The notes beneath the pieces are model-generated. The model was not told where the DNA came from and did no database searches. It saw nothing but the letters and a program-made list of their open reading frames with translations. The position numbers were made by a program, and so were the translations under genes. From contig JBPCSQ010000028.1 in the NCBI GenBank assembly GCA_051006995.1, positions 1 through 64,000 of the forward strand: a stretch of 64,000 nt of DNA, given 5' to 3'. Positions 45,260 to 56,411 of the stretch are shown here, one piece after another (positions within the stretch are counted from its first letter, which is position 1; each line of letters begins with the position of its first letter). Source of the DNA: JAIQGF01 sp051006995. GTDB taxonomy: Bacteria; Acidobacteriota; Terriglobia; Terriglobales; Acidobacteriaceae.

Positions 45260-45416
45260 GGGATTCAAAACCGGCCAGCCCTTTCTCTGATGCCAATCGA
45301 GGAACTCTGGATTGCTGGGGCCAATCGTGCGGCACGGGTCTTCGAGCCGCGCCCCACTGCCTTCAGCGTGATCCCTGCAGTGTTCCCCATTTCATACACC
45401 GAAAGTTTGTGCAAAA

Positions 45417-45638
45417 TCATTTTTTCTTTTCCGCGTTCCAGATGGTTCGCGAAATTGCCCGGCCGCAAAACGGGCAAAAATTTATCGGATACAAATTCGG
45501 CCGTTCCTCGGTCGAGCGCACCGCGTAATCAGAATCAATCTCATTTAGGATTCGGCCGTGCATAGTGCGCATCGGTTGGCTGAGAATGGCGTCGCCATCC
45601 ACCGCCTCCTGCAACATTTGGCAGCAATGCTCGGTCAC
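45417..45638 (-). CDS. small zinc-ribbon-like protein
   Basis: The 73-residue protein starts at a GTG (GTG ACC GAG CAT) and has a double cysteine near the N-terminus (TEHCCQMLQEA) and a second cysteine pair in NFCPFCGRAISRTIW. This CC/CPFCG arrangement is a familiar small zinc-binding fold in bacteria and phages. Function unknown. It stands alone between the small membrane protein and uvrA. Confidence 0.65.
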   Translation of the reverse strand: MTEHCCQMLQEAVDGDAILSQPMRTMHGRILNEIDSDYAVRSTEERPNLYPINFCPFCGRAISRTIWNAEKKK

Positions 45639-45790
45639 GCGCCCACTCTAGCTCGCGTTGACGCTGTTTCGTGTTAGCAACTAAGATACGGAGTAGAAGT
45701 GCGCCTCACCACTCTCGGACATTCCAGTAGCACCGTCCACATGCCGGAGGGACATGTCCGCTGGTTGAGGCTAGGGTTCCCTGAGCTTTC

Positions 45791-48589
<2,799 letters not shown>

Positions 48590-48597
48590 CCCAAGCG

Positions 48598-48655
48598 GCA
48601 CCTGAGTACCTGAGCACGATATTTCCTGAGATACTGAGTTACTGAACCTGGCGCA
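48598..48655. repeat. degenerate word array (CTGAGTACCTGAG type)
   Basis: CACCTGAGTACCTGAGCACG followed by TCCTGAGATACTGAGTTACT repeats variants of ACCTGAGT/ACTGAGTT in direct orientation between uvrA and the CPBP gene. Confidence 0.6.
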
Positions 48656-48668
48656 CTGCCCTTTACGC

Positions 48669-49505
48669 ATGCCGTTCCCCGACAAGCCGCCATCGCCGGA
48701 ACACAACGTAAGCGCCCAGAGTCCTGCGCATGAACTCGCTTCGCCTGACATCGCGCAGCCTCTTCCGGAACCCGCTCCCCCGCTGCCTTGGACCTTGTAC
48801 GACGTGCTGCGCATTGTGGCCGCGGCAGTCATCGCCATTGGGCTCTTCAGCATCCTGGCGCTGGGCATCGCGGTGCAGCACCGCGGCGGAAAAGTAACGG
48901 ACCTGCCCGACCTCGCGCGCGACGCGCGCATCGTGGTGCCCGCGCAGTTGGCGGCTTACCTGGTTGTGATCGCCTACATGGTCTTCCTGCTGCACTCGCG
49001 CGGGCGGACTTTCTGGCGCGAGATTCAATGGAATTGGCCTGGCATTACCTGGTTGGCCTACGCCGCGCTGGGCGTGGCACTGGCCATCGTTGTTCAAACC
49101 GGGTCGGCGCTGCTGCCCGTGCCCAAGTCGCTGCCCATCGACCGATATTTCCGCGACATGGCTGGCGCCTACCTCATGGCCGCCTTCGGTACCACGGTCG
49201 CCCCGCTGATGGAGGAGCTCTTCTTCCGAGGATTCCTGTATCCAAGCCTAGCGCGAAAATGGGGAGTGCTGGCGTCCATCATCGTCACGTCCGCCGGGTT
49301 CGCGCTCATTCATACCTCGCAACTGGCCAGCGCCTGGGCGCCGCTGCTGCTGCTGTTTATTGTCGGGCTGGTGCTGACCTCAGTACGCGCGCGCACCAGC
49401 TCGGTCGCCTCCAGTTTCATGATGCACGTCGGCTATAACACAACCCTGTTCACCATGCTGTTTCTTGCCAGCGACCATTTCCGCCATCTGGAACGAGTTT
49501 CCTAA
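48669..49505 (+). CDS. CPBP family intramembrane metalloprotease
   Basis: The 278-residue membrane protein has a proline-rich N-terminus, six or more hydrophobic segments and the CPBP/CAAX motifs: EELFFRGFLYPSLARKWGVL (EExxxR), FALIHTSQLASAW (motif with His) and HVGYNTTLF. The family includes Abi-type proteases and self-immunity proteins for bacteriocins. The active-site residues appear intact. No bacteriocin gene is nearby. It lies 80 bases after uvrA on the same strand. Confidence 0.88.
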   Translation: MPFPDKPPSPEHNVSAQSPAHELASPDIAQPLPEPAPPLPWTLYDVLRIVAAAVIAIGLFSILALGIAVQHRGGKVTDLPDLARDARIVVPAQLAAYLVVIAYMVFLLHSRGRTFWREIQWNWPGITWLAYAALGVALAIVVQTGSALLPVPKSLPIDRYFRDMAGAYLMAAFGTTVAPLMEELFFRGFLYPSLARKWGVLASIIVTSAGFALIHTSQLASAWAPLLLLFIVGLVLTSVRARTSSVASSFMMHVGYNTTLFTMLFLASDHFRHLERVS

Positions 49506-49506
49506 G

Positions 49507-49572
49507 CAGTTGTGAGTTGTGGGTTGTGAGTACATCAGATTCTCAAAACTCAGAACCTGCAACTCACAACTG
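49507..49572. repeat. perfect 13-bp word hairpin upstream of pyrE
   Basis: CAGTTGTGAGTTG (49507-49519) and CAACTCACAACTG (49560-49572) are perfect reverse complements; inside, TGAGT and ACTCA (49527-49531, 49548-49552) also pair. The word GTTGTGAGT repeats on the left half. It fills the gap between the CPBP gene and pyrE. Confidence 0.8.
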
Positions 49573-49602
49573 TTCCTGCGAGCATGTTATGTTGAACTCG
49601 AT

Positions 49603-50262
49603 ATGAGCACGGTCCCGCGGCAGCAACTGCTCACCCTATTGGCCGAAAAATCATTTCGTCTGGGCGACTTCACGTTATCGTCCGGCGGACGCAGCGACTA
49701 TTACATCGACTGCCGCGCCACCACGCTTGATGCCGAAGGCGCTCGACTCACCGCGCGGGTCGTGCTCGACGAACTGTACCGCCGCGGCTGGGTTGCTCAG
49801 GGCATTGGCGGCATGACGCTGGGCGCAGACCCAATCGTGGTGGCAGTCGCGATGCTGACCGCGCAGCAGGTCAAGTCGCGCCGGCCGGAGCGCAGCGCAT
49901 CCGATGCCCCCCAGGCGTGGATGATCCACGGGTTCCTGGTTCGCAAGGGCGAGAAAGGACATGGTACCGGCCAGCGCATCGAGGGCTTTCGCGAAAAAGG
50001 TTCTCGCGTGGTCATTGTGGACGACGTCTGCACCACTGGCGCTTCCACCATCCAGGCCATCGAGGCGGCGCGCCAGGCCGGCATGGAAGTCATCGGCGTT
50101 CTCTGCCTGGTGGAACGCGAAGATGCAGGAGGGCGGCTCAACGTGGAGAAGGCAGCCGCGCCCGCGCCTTTTGTCGCGGTCTACACCGCTGCCGAAATTC
50201 GCAAGGAGCACCTGCGGCTGCAGCATGTGGCCCAGGCGCCGCCAGTAAAAACTATGGAGTGA
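49603..50262 (+). CDS. pyrE: orotate phosphoribosyltransferase
   Basis: From the ATG at 49603 (MSTVPRQQLLTLLAEKSFRL) the 219-residue enzyme converts orotate and PRPP to OMP in pyrimidine synthesis. It has SSGGRSDYYIDCRATTLDAE, FLVRKGEKGHGTGQRIEG, and the PRPP loop RVVIVDDVCTTGASTIQAIE. Upstream in-frame codons read through a repeat. No other pyrimidine gene is adjacent; mtnA follows after a word-repeat spacer. Confidence 0.95.
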   Translation: MSTVPRQQLLTLLAEKSFRLGDFTLSSGGRSDYYIDCRATTLDAEGARLTARVVLDELYRRGWVAQGIGGMTLGADPIVVAVAMLTAQQVKSRRPERSASDAPQAWMIHGFLVRKGEKGHGTGQRIEGFREKGSRVVIVDDVCTTGASTIQAIEAARQAGMEVIGVLCLVEREDAGGRLNVEKAAAPAPFVAVYTAAEIRKEHLRLQHVAQAPPVKTME

Positions 50263-50355
50263 TTGAGTGAATTAGCGATTGAGTGATCTGAGCCGCAGCG
50301 CAACCCTCAGTCGGCAAATCACTAAATCACCAAATCATTCATTCACTAAATCGAG
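50262..50355. repeat. inverted word hairpin between pyrE and mtnA
   Basis: GATTGAGTGAATTAGCGATT and GAGTGATCTGAG just after pyrE are mirrored by AAATCACTAAATCACCAAAT and CATTCATTCACTAAATC before mtnA. The halves are reverse-complement word runs, giving a long imperfect stem. Confidence 0.75.
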
Positions 50356-50357
50356 CC

Positions 50358-51407
50358 ATGGTTAAAACTCTCGAATGGACCAACGAAGGCGTCCGCTTCA
50401 TTGATCAGCGGAAGCTGCCGACGGAAGAAACCTACGTCACCGCCACCAGCTACGAAGAGGTGGCGGAGGCGATCCGCAACATGACCGTGCGCGGCGCGCC
50501 AGCCATTGGCGTCGCGGCGGCGATGGGCATTGCCCTCGGCGTGCGCGACTCCGAGGCCGGGCACGTCTCGGAGCTGCGCCGCGATTTCCAGCAGATTTGC
50601 GAAACCATGTCGGAGACGCGGCCCACCGCGGTGAACTTGTTCTGGGCGATCCGCCGCATGGAGCAGCGCTTCGACCAGCTCAGCGAGCGTCCCGTTTCCG
50701 AGATCAAGCAGGCGCTGATTGCCGAAGCGCGGCAGATGTACGTGGAAGACATCGCCGCCAACGAAGCGATGGGTCGCCATGGCGCCGTCCTCCTGCCTTC
50801 GAGCGGCGGCGTGCTCACCCACTGCAACGCCGGCGCGCTTGCTACCTGCGGCTACGGCACGGCCCTCGGCGTCATCCGAGCCGCCGTCGAGCAGGGAAAG
50901 AAGCTCCACGTCTTTGCCGACGAGACGCGCCCGTTTCTTCAAGGCTCGCGCCTGACCGCCTGGGAGCTGATGCAGGACAAGATTCCCACCACCGTTATCT
51001 CCGACAACATGGCCGGCTCGATGATGGCGCAGGGCAAGATTGGCGCGGTCGTGGTGGGCGCCGATCGCATTGCCGCCAACGGCGACGTCGCCAACAAGAT
51101 CGGCACGTATTCAGTCGCGGTGCTCGCCAAGGAACATGCCATTCCTTTTTATGTGGCGGCGCCGTTCTCGACCGTGGACATGGAAACGCCCGACGGCAGC
51201 AAGATTCCCATCGAGCAGCGCTCCACGCGCGAGGTCACGCACATGGGCGAGCGCCAGATCGCGCCTACCGGCGTGAAGGTCGAGAACCCCGCATTCGACG
51301 TCACGCCCAGCAAGTACGTCACCGCTATCATCACCGAGCGCGGTGTGGCCAAAGCCCCGTATAGCGAATCGTTGCGAGAACTTGCGGACACGCCCGCGAA
51401 AGTATGA
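50358..51407 (+). CDS. mtnA: S-methyl-5-thioribose-1-phosphate isomerase
   Basis: The 349-residue enzyme converts MTR-1-P to methylthioribulose-1-P in methionine salvage. The active site has Cys156 (LTHCNAGALATCGYG) and Asp236 (VVGADRIAANGDVANKIGTY); the N-terminus has VRGAPAIGVAAAMG. Residue order and length are those of MtnA rather than eIF2B-like subunits. No other salvage gene lies near. Confidence 0.95.
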   Translation: MVKTLEWTNEGVRFIDQRKLPTEETYVTATSYEEVAEAIRNMTVRGAPAIGVAAAMGIALGVRDSEAGHVSELRRDFQQICETMSETRPTAVNLFWAIRRMEQRFDQLSERPVSEIKQALIAEARQMYVEDIAANEAMGRHGAVLLPSSGGVLTHCNAGALATCGYGTALGVIRAAVEQGKKLHVFADETRPFLQGSRLTAWELMQDKIPTTVISDNMAGSMMAQGKIGAVVVGADRIAANGDVANKIGTYSVAVLAKEHAIPFYVAAPFSTVDMETPDGSKIPIEQRSTREVTHMGERQIAPTGVKVENPAFDVTPSKYVTAIITERGVAKAPYSESLRELADTPAKV

Positions 51408-51475
51408 CCGCACGTCGTACGTCGCACGTTACACGTCGCAGTTCGCACTTCGCACATCGCACGTGCGTGCGCTTG
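51408..51475. repeat. degenerate word array (CACGTCGTACGTCGCACG type)
   Basis: After mtnA, CGCACGTCGTACGTCGCACG with TTACACGTCGCAGTTCGCAC and TTCGCACATCGCACGTGCGT repeats variants of ACGTCGCAC/ TTCGCAC. It belongs to the same class as 20902 and 55497. Confidence 0.65.
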
Positions 51476-51524
51476 CAGGAACTTTTCTTTTTTTTATAAC
51501 GTATTCACCAGCAGAGGGTCCGTC

Positions 51525-51725
51525 ATGCTGACATTCATTCTGTGGTGCCTGCTGTTCGTGGTTTGCTGGCCGGTGGCGCTGCTCGCTCTGATCCTTTATC
51601 CGCTGGTCTGGGTGCTACTGCTGCCGTTCCGCATTGTCGGCATCGCCGTCGAGGGCGTCATGAAGTTGCTGTGGGCCATCATCACCTTCCCTGCCCGCCT
51701 GCTCAGCTCCCCGGGACGCATTTAG
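51525..51725 (+). CDS. small two-helix membrane protein
   Basis: The 66-residue product is nearly all hydrophobic: LTFILWCLLFVVCWPVALLA and LILYPLVWVLLLPFRIVGIA, followed by a short amphipathic end (KLLWAIITFPARLLSSPGRI). It forms two closely spaced membrane helices. Related short hydrophobic proteins of unknown function are widespread. It stands alone and is convergent with the ClC gene. Confidence 0.7.
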   Translation: MLTFILWCLLFVVCWPVALLALILYPLVWVLLLPFRIVGIAVEGVMKLLWAIITFPARLLSSPGRI

Positions 51726-51814
51726 CTTACGCGAATCTCAACTCTTGTCATTCCGAACGGGACGTCAGTCCCGCGATCTGCTTTTCCATGCGACTAGGGA
51801 CTAGCGTCTAGCGG

Positions 51815-53596
51815 CTATTCGGCCGGCTCTGCGCCCGCGCCACGATACGCCCGCAGGATGTCGGCCATGCTGATCACTCCCTCAAGCAGGTGCAAGTCGG
51901 CGCGGTGCACCACCGGCAACAGCGGCCAGTCGTAGATGTAGCGCAGCGCCGTATCCAGCGGATGGTCGGGATGCAGTTCCGGCAGGCGCTTCGGCGGCAG
52001 CACCGAGCCCAGTGACATTTCAACCTTGCCCAGGCTGGCCATCTTACGCAGCTCTTCTTTCTTGACCGCGCTCCAGCCGACGGGGGAACGTCGCACCAGC
52101 AGCAAATCTTCCCCACCGTGATCAATCATCTTCACGGCTTCGCCCACCGTTAGTTCGTCATACAGCACCAGCGGCGGCGGCGGTCGCATGGCGTCTTCAA
52201 TGCGCAGCACCGTGAGTTCGCGCTGCTCCTCCATCGACGGCAGATCGAGGCCGTCCTGCCGCGACAGCATGTCGAACAGCGGCACCGGCTGGAACGTGCG
52301 CGAAATCAGGTAGGCGATGGTGTTGGCGATGATCACTGGCAGAATGATGGAGTAGTTCCCGCTGACCTCCAGCACCATGAACACCGACGTCATCGGAGCG
52401 CGCAGGAATCCGGCAAAGAGAACCCCGATACCCACCAGTGCGTAGGCAGCCGACGACACCGTGAGCGCCGGGAACAGCGTCCGCTCGACTCCGCCGACCG
52501 CGCCCCCCAGCATGGCCCCGATGAACAGCGTCGGGGCAAACATTCCGCCGGGTGTTCCGCTGACAAACGATGCCGTGGTCGACAGGATCTTCAGGCCCGC
52601 CAGGATGCCGAGCATCTGCCAGGTGAACTGGTCATGCATGGCCTGATCAATGAACTCGTATCCGGCGCCCATCACCTGGGGCGCGCCCACGTAGCCGATG
52701 AACCCGATGAGCAGACCGGCGATGGCGGGCTGGAGAAACTGTGTCCAGCGCGGCATCGCCTTCAGTCGCGGCCGCAGGATACCGATGGCCTTCGAGAACA
52801 CGATGGAAGCGAATCCGCCCACCACGCCGAGGGCGGCATACGCCAGCAATTCCGCCGGACGGACCGCCTCGAAAGCAGGAATGCGAAACAATGGCGCGAA
52901 GCCCAGGAACCAGCGTTCCACGACCACGCTCGCGACCGCCGACAGCACCACCGCCCCGAGCACGCCGGCGCTCCACCGGCCGATCACTTCCTCGATCACG
53001 AACAGGACCGCGGAAATCGGCGCATTGAAGGCCGCCGCCAGCCCCGCCGCCGCGCCCACCGGCGCGATCAGGCGTACCTTCTCGCGCGACAGCTTGAGGC
53101 GCCGCCCGAGCGCAGAGGCTATACCGGCGCCAATCTGCAGCGCCGGATCCTCAGGACCCAGGGAGTGGCCCGATCCGATGGCCAGCGCCGAGCAGAAGAA
53201 CTTCCCGATGACCGTGCGGAACGGGATATAGCCGTTGTAAATGTAGAGCGCGGCCTTGGTCTGGTTGACGCCGCTGCCCCGAACGCGCGGAAACACCAGC
53301 ACCACGATGGCGGCTACGACCAGGCCCGCGATCGCGGGCGCCAGAATCAGGCGCGTGCCCGACGGCGGTACCGCTGAGCCCAGCAGGTACAACCGCGCCC
53401 ATTCGATCGCCACTCGGAAGCAGACCACGGCGCATCCGGAGAGCACGCCGATGATGACCGCGAGCAGAAGAAACAGCCGCTCTTCCCGAAAGGCGCCGCG
53501 CAGGGTTTCCAGGTAAGAAGTGTGAATGGCTGGCGTCGCCGCAACATCGGCTTCCGGGGCGGCGCTGGCGGGAACGGGATAATCCGGCGCGCTCAT
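51815..53596 (-). CDS. ClC-type chloride channel/antiporter with CBS domains
   Basis: From the ATG at 53596 (MSAPDYPVPASAAPEADVAA) the 593-residue protein has a ClC core with the selectivity motifs GSGHSLGPEDPALQIGAGIA, where the gating glutamate of the GxEGP motif is present as GPEDP, then GAAAGLAAAFNAPISAVLFV, SGTPGGMFAPTLFIGAMLGG. The C-terminus carries CBS-like repeats (LVLYDELTVGEAVKMIDHGG; LPVVHRADLHLLEGVISMAD). With the gating Glu it is probably a H+/Cl- exchanger. Its start overlaps the stop of the upstream TPR gene by ATGA, indicating translational coupling. Confidence 0.92.
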   Translation of the reverse strand: MSAPDYPVPASAAPEADVAATPAIHTSYLETLRGAFREERLFLLLAVIIGVLSGCAVVCFRVAIEWARLYLLGSAVPPSGTRLILAPAIAGLVVAAIVVLVFPRVRGSGVNQTKAALYIYNGYIPFRTVIGKFFCSALAIGSGHSLGPEDPALQIGAGIASALGRRLKLSREKVRLIAPVGAAAGLAAAFNAPISAVLFVIEEVIGRWSAGVLGAVVLSAVASVVVERWFLGFAPLFRIPAFEAVRPAELLAYAALGVVGGFASIVFSKAIGILRPRLKAMPRWTQFLQPAIAGLLIGFIGYVGAPQVMGAGYEFIDQAMHDQFTWQMLGILAGLKILSTTASFVSGTPGGMFAPTLFIGAMLGGAVGGVERTLFPALTVSSAAYALVGIGVLFAGFLRAPMTSVFMVLEVSGNYSIILPVIIANTIAYLISRTFQPVPLFDMLSRQDGLDLPSMEEQRELTVLRIEDAMRPPPPLVLYDELTVGEAVKMIDHGGEDLLLVRRSPVGWSAVKKEELRKMASLGKVEMSLGSVLPPKRLPELHPDHPLDTALRYIYDWPLLPVVHRADLHLLEGVISMADILRAYRGAGAEPAE

Positions 53597-54813
53597 CGCG
53601 GCGCGCCTTCCCGCTGCGCCTCTACCAGCAGCAACGCCGCATCGGATGGATCGCCGGCGCCGCACAGTTGTGCCGCGTCCCGCTCGGCGCGGAAAACCGC
53701 GTCCATGGCAGCATCACCAATTTCCGGATTGCGCCGCAACACCGCCTCGCGGAGCTGGGGCTTCACGGAGAGCAGGGCGGCATAGTCGCCTTGCAGATTG
53801 CCGCTTCCGGACCGCAAATCTACATTGCGCGCTTGCGCGCAGGTTTCTAGCCGCGACTGCGCTTGTTCGACCGATCGCGAGATGCGGTGCCCACGCTCTG
53901 CCGCCGTCAGACGCACCCGGTAAGGATCGAGTTCGAGCACCAGCTTGGCCGTAGTAAGCAGCGCCGGCGCGCTCGCGTTCTCCGAACCGGCGTCGATTGC
54001 GCGTTGCAGGTAGTTGGACGCTTCCGAGAAATCACGCAAATGAAATGCCGCTTCGCCGGTTCCGGCAAGTGCGGCGGCATTGTTTGGCTCGATGCTGAGG
54101 ACGTGCAGGAATTCGTCTCGCGCGTGACGCCAGTCGCCCGCTTGCGTCATCAGTTCGGCCACACGCATCGCGAGCGCGGCATCGCTCGGCGGCAGATCGG
54201 CGGCTAAGGCCATCAGCTCCGCCTGCGCCTGCTGCGGCGTGTTGCGATTCAGCAGAAACTGCACCAACTCCAGGCGCGCCTCGCGCCGCCGGGCGGCGGG
54301 ATCATCGGGCCAGACCCCATAAATGGCGCCGTGGTAGTAGCGCAGAGCGTCGGCCAGATTTCCGTTTTGCGCCGATAGACGCGCCAACTCGATGTTCACC
54401 GTACCGTCACCGGGCTGCTCCGACCACAAGGCCGACAGGTACGCCCGCGCTTGGCGGGGACGGTTCGCCCTTGCCAGCGCCTCGGCCAATCGCAAACGAT
54501 ATTCGCTGTTGTCGTGCGAATAGGCCAGCGCGGTGCGGAAATCCACAATGGCTGCATCCAGTTGGCGCGCTTGCAGTTCCCGTTCGGCGCGCTCAGACCA
54601 TTGCTGCGCGAGCTGTTGCTGCCGGGCCGCGTAGGCCTTCGACACCAGATGCGCCAGCAGGAACAGCGCCACCGCGATGATCACAATCCCGCCCAGCACC
54701 ACTGGCTCGCGGTGATACAGCGGGACCTTCTTGAGCCGGGCGCAGTACGGACAGTTGCCCTCCTCGGCCGGCACCGGCTCTCCACAGCGCGGGCATGTCG
54801 TCGCGGAAAACAT
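53593..54813 (-). CDS. zinc ribbon-TM-TPR protein
   Basis: The 406-residue protein has a zinc ribbon (TTCPRCGEPVPAEEGNCPYC) at the N-terminus, one transmembrane segment (VVLGGIVIIAVALFLLAHLV) and a long TPR-like region (about 85-400; QQLAQQWSERAERELQARQL). The architecture is the same as the zinc ribbon/TPR parts of the rhomboid at 33 kb. It overlaps the ClC gene by 4 bases, so the two are produced together; a partner-scaffold role for the channel is possible. Confidence 0.8.
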   Translation of the reverse strand: MFSATTCPRCGEPVPAEEGNCPYCARLKKVPLYHREPVVLGGIVIIAVALFLLAHLVSKAYAARQQQLAQQWSERAERELQARQLDAAIVDFRTALAYSHDNSEYRLRLAEALARANRPRQARAYLSALWSEQPGDGTVNIELARLSAQNGNLADALRYYHGAIYGVWPDDPAARRREARLELVQFLLNRNTPQQAQAELMALAADLPPSDAALAMRVAELMTQAGDWRHARDEFLHVLSIEPNNAAALAGTGEAAFHLRDFSEASNYLQRAIDAGSENASAPALLTTAKLVLELDPYRVRLTAAERGHRISRSVEQAQSRLETCAQARNVDLRSGSGNLQGDYAALLSVKPQLREAVLRRNPEIGDAAMDAVFRAERDAAQLCGAGDPSDAALLLVEAQREGAPR

Positions 54814-54892
54814 CGCGGAACGAACCATTCATAGTACCGCATGGCCTCGCTTCGCCTGCTGAACGCATCTGTACCATAGAGGTTTTTCGGTC

Positions 54893-55123
54893 ATGATCAT
54901 TCGGCACGGGGAGTACAGGGCAGAGATCAAGAAGGCGACGCGGGACAAGGGCCTGTACGTGTATCGCGTCTTCCGCGGTGAAGGGACCAAGCACGTGGCC
55001 TGGGGCCGCGAGCGCGACTGTAACGCGGCCGTACACAAGGCCGAGCAGGCCATTTCCGAGTACCTGAAGCGCGACGCGCAGACGCGCCATAACGACGAGG
55101 AGAAGCTGCGCCTCGCCGGCTAG
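54893..55123 (+). CDS. small hypothetical protein
   Basis: The 76-residue protein begins MIIRHGEYRAEIKKATRDKG and has LYVYRVFRGEGTKHVAWGRE in the middle, then a helical C-terminus (AVHKAEQAISEYLKRDAQTR). The strand pattern and conserved W-G suggest a small folded protein, but no family is recognised. It lies upstream of the rpsP operon on the same strand, beyond the promoter. Confidence 0.6.
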   Translation: MIIRHGEYRAEIKKATRDKGLYVYRVFRGEGTKHVAWGRERDCNAAVHKAEQAISEYLKRDAQTRHNDEEKLRLAG

Positions 55124-55135
55124 CCACGATTGCCG

Positions 55136-55164
55136 TTGCCAAGCGCGCCATGTTCCGCAATAAT
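55136..55164 (+). promoter_or_regulatory. candidate promoter of the rpsP operon
   Basis: TTGCCA (55136-55141), 17 bases, AATAAT (55159-55164) reads into rpsP with a leader of about 45 bases. TAATAA two bases later offers a 19-base spacing. Moderate match. Confidence 0.5.
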
Positions 55165-55213
55165 AAGGGTTTGTCTCAACCTTTGGGAATCAGCAGGAAA
55201 GGACCTGAAATCT

Positions 55214-55471
55214 GTGTTGATGATTCGACTGGCGCGCGTCGGCGCGCGCAAGCAGCCGTACTATCGTGTCGTGGTGATCGACAAGGAGCGGGCGCGTAAC
55301 GGCCGTTCCGTGGAAGTGGTCGGCACCTACAATCCCCGGACCAATCCGGCCACCGTGGACCTGAAGCGCGAACGCATTCAGCATTGGGTCAGCAAAGGCG
55401 CCAGGATGTCGGAGACGGTCGCGAGTTTAGTAGCCAAGCAGCCGGCGACCACTTCAGAACCCGCAGCCTAG
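55214..55471 (+). CDS. rpsP: 30S ribosomal protein S16
   Basis: The 85-residue protein has the S16 core MIRLARVGARKQPYYRVVVI followed by DKERARNGRSVEVVGTYNP. The ATG at 55220 and a GTG at 55214 are both in frame; an AGGA at 55200-55203 sits 10 bases before the GTG and 16 before the ATG, which favours the GTG (V-L-M-I-R-L). It opens the rpsP-khpA-rimM-trmD-rplS operon. Confidence 0.93.
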   Translation: MLMIRLARVGARKQPYYRVVVIDKERARNGRSVEVVGTYNPRTNPATVDLKRERIQHWVSKGARMSETVASLVAKQPATTSEPAA

Positions 55472-55496
55472 TTGCTGCAGGATCCACTGCAACCGC

Positions 55497-55537
55497 ACGG
55501 TCTTCGCACTTCGCACGCAGCACTTCGCACTTCGAGG
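55497..55537. repeat. degenerate word array (CTTCGCACTTCGCACG type)
   Basis: GTCTTCGCACTTCGCACGCA then GCACTTCGCACTTCGAGG lies between rpsP and khpA, inside a ribosomal protein operon, so it is transcribed. The word is shared with 20902-20985 and 51408-51475. Confidence 0.65.
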
Positions 55538-55542
55538 AGCGC

Positions 55543-55818
55543 ATGAGCGAGCCATCCATGCCGCGGCCGGCATCGCCGGATGCCGACATGCAGCAACTGA
55601 TTGAGTTCATCGCCAAGTCCCTGGTGGATACACCCGACCAGGTCTCGGTCGAGGCCGTGCCGGAGGGCGACACCACGGTGATCGAGCTCACCGTCGCCGA
55701 AACCGACATCGGCCGCGTCATTGGCAAGCAGGGCCGCACCGCGCGCGCCTTCCGCGCCATCCTGGGCGCCGCCGGCGACAAGCTCGAACGCCGCTTCACG
55801 CTGGAGATCCTGGAATAA
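55543..55818 (+). CDS. khpA: KH-domain RNA-binding protein KhpA
   Basis: From the ATG at 55543 (MSEPSMPRPASPDADMQQLI; GAGGAG upstream) the 91-residue protein has one KH domain: VIGKQGRTARAFRAILGAAG contains the G-x-x-G RNA-binding loop. KhpA/YlqC proteins bind small RNAs with KhpB. It lies between rpsP and rimM, its standard place. The stop TAA at 55816-55818 overlaps the proposed rimM start by two bases. Confidence 0.9.
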   Translation: MSEPSMPRPASPDADMQQLIEFIAKSLVDTPDQVSVEAVPEGDTTVIELTVAETDIGRVIGKQGRTARAFRAILGAAGDKLERRFTLEILE

Positions 55819-56387
55819 CCGGCGAGTTCATCACCCTCGCGCGCGTGCTTAAGCCTCAGGGCCGTCGCGGAGAAGTCGCGGTCGAAGTCCTCACCGATTT
55901 TCCCGAGCGCTTCGCCGAACGGCGGCGCCTGTTCGCCTTGCAGCCGGACGGCGCCCGCCGCGAGTTGGCGCTGGAAAATTTCTGGGAACATCACAAGGAC
56001 CGCCTGATCTTGAAGTTCTCCGGCGTGGAAACAATCAACGATGCCGAAGCGCTGGTCGGCTGCGAAATCCAGGTGCCGCGCGAGCAGCGCGTTCCGCTTG
56101 AAGCTGGCGCGAAGTATCTCGATGAGCTGATCGGGTGCGAGCTGGTCGCCGGTGGGCGCACGGTCGGTGTGGTAGACGATATCCAGTTCGGCGCGGGCGA
56201 AGCGCCGCTGCTGGTCTTGCACGAGGGCAAACGCGAGCTCTTGATTCCCCTGGCCCAGCAGTACATCCGCACGCTGGATGTAGCCGCCAAGCGCATCCAC
56301 ATGGAGTTGCCGGAAGGAATGCTGGAACTGGACGCGCCGCTCAGTGCGGAGGAGAAGGAGCTGCAGCGCAAGAAAACGGGCTGTTAG
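55815..56387 (+). CDS. rimM: 16S rRNA processing protein RimM
   Basis: RimM assists 30S maturation around S19. The sequence EFITLARVLKPQGRRGEVAV, VLTDFPERFAERRRLFALQP and the PRC-barrel part (LIGCELVAGGRTVGVVDDIQ) are typical. No ATG, GTG or TTG lies upstream of the GTG at 55845, which would delete the first strand (EFITLAR). An ATA at 55815 (ATA ACC GGC GAG) gives the expected N-terminus, is 8 bases after GGAG and overlaps the khpA TAA. A G-to-A change in an ancestral ATGA overlap would explain it. If the ATA works, the product has 190 residues. Confidence 0.85.
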   Translation: MTGEFITLARVLKPQGRRGEVAVEVLTDFPERFAERRRLFALQPDGARRELALENFWEHHKDRLILKFSGVETINDAEALVGCEIQVPREQRVPLEAGAKYLDELIGCELVAGGRTVGVVDDIQFGAGEAPLLVLHEGKRELLIPLAQQYIRTLDVAAKRIHMELPEGMLELDAPLSAEEKELQRKKTGC

Positions 56388-56389
56388 CA

Positions 56390-56411
56390 ACCAGCCAAGA
56401 GCTAAGAGCTG
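56390..56411. repeat. short word array (AAGAGCTAAGAGCTG)
   Basis: CCAGCCAAGAGCTAAGAGCTG directly before trmD is one more occurrence of the GCTAAGAGC word, in the same operon as the 55497 array. Confidence 0.5.

Noticed and set aside
45265..45477. A 70-codon minus-strand frame
   Set aside because: It overlaps the end of the CC/CPFCG zinc protein and shows no recognisable pattern.
45660..45790. LexA-type site upstream of uvrA
   Set aside because: No palindrome of a known SOS box class is visible.
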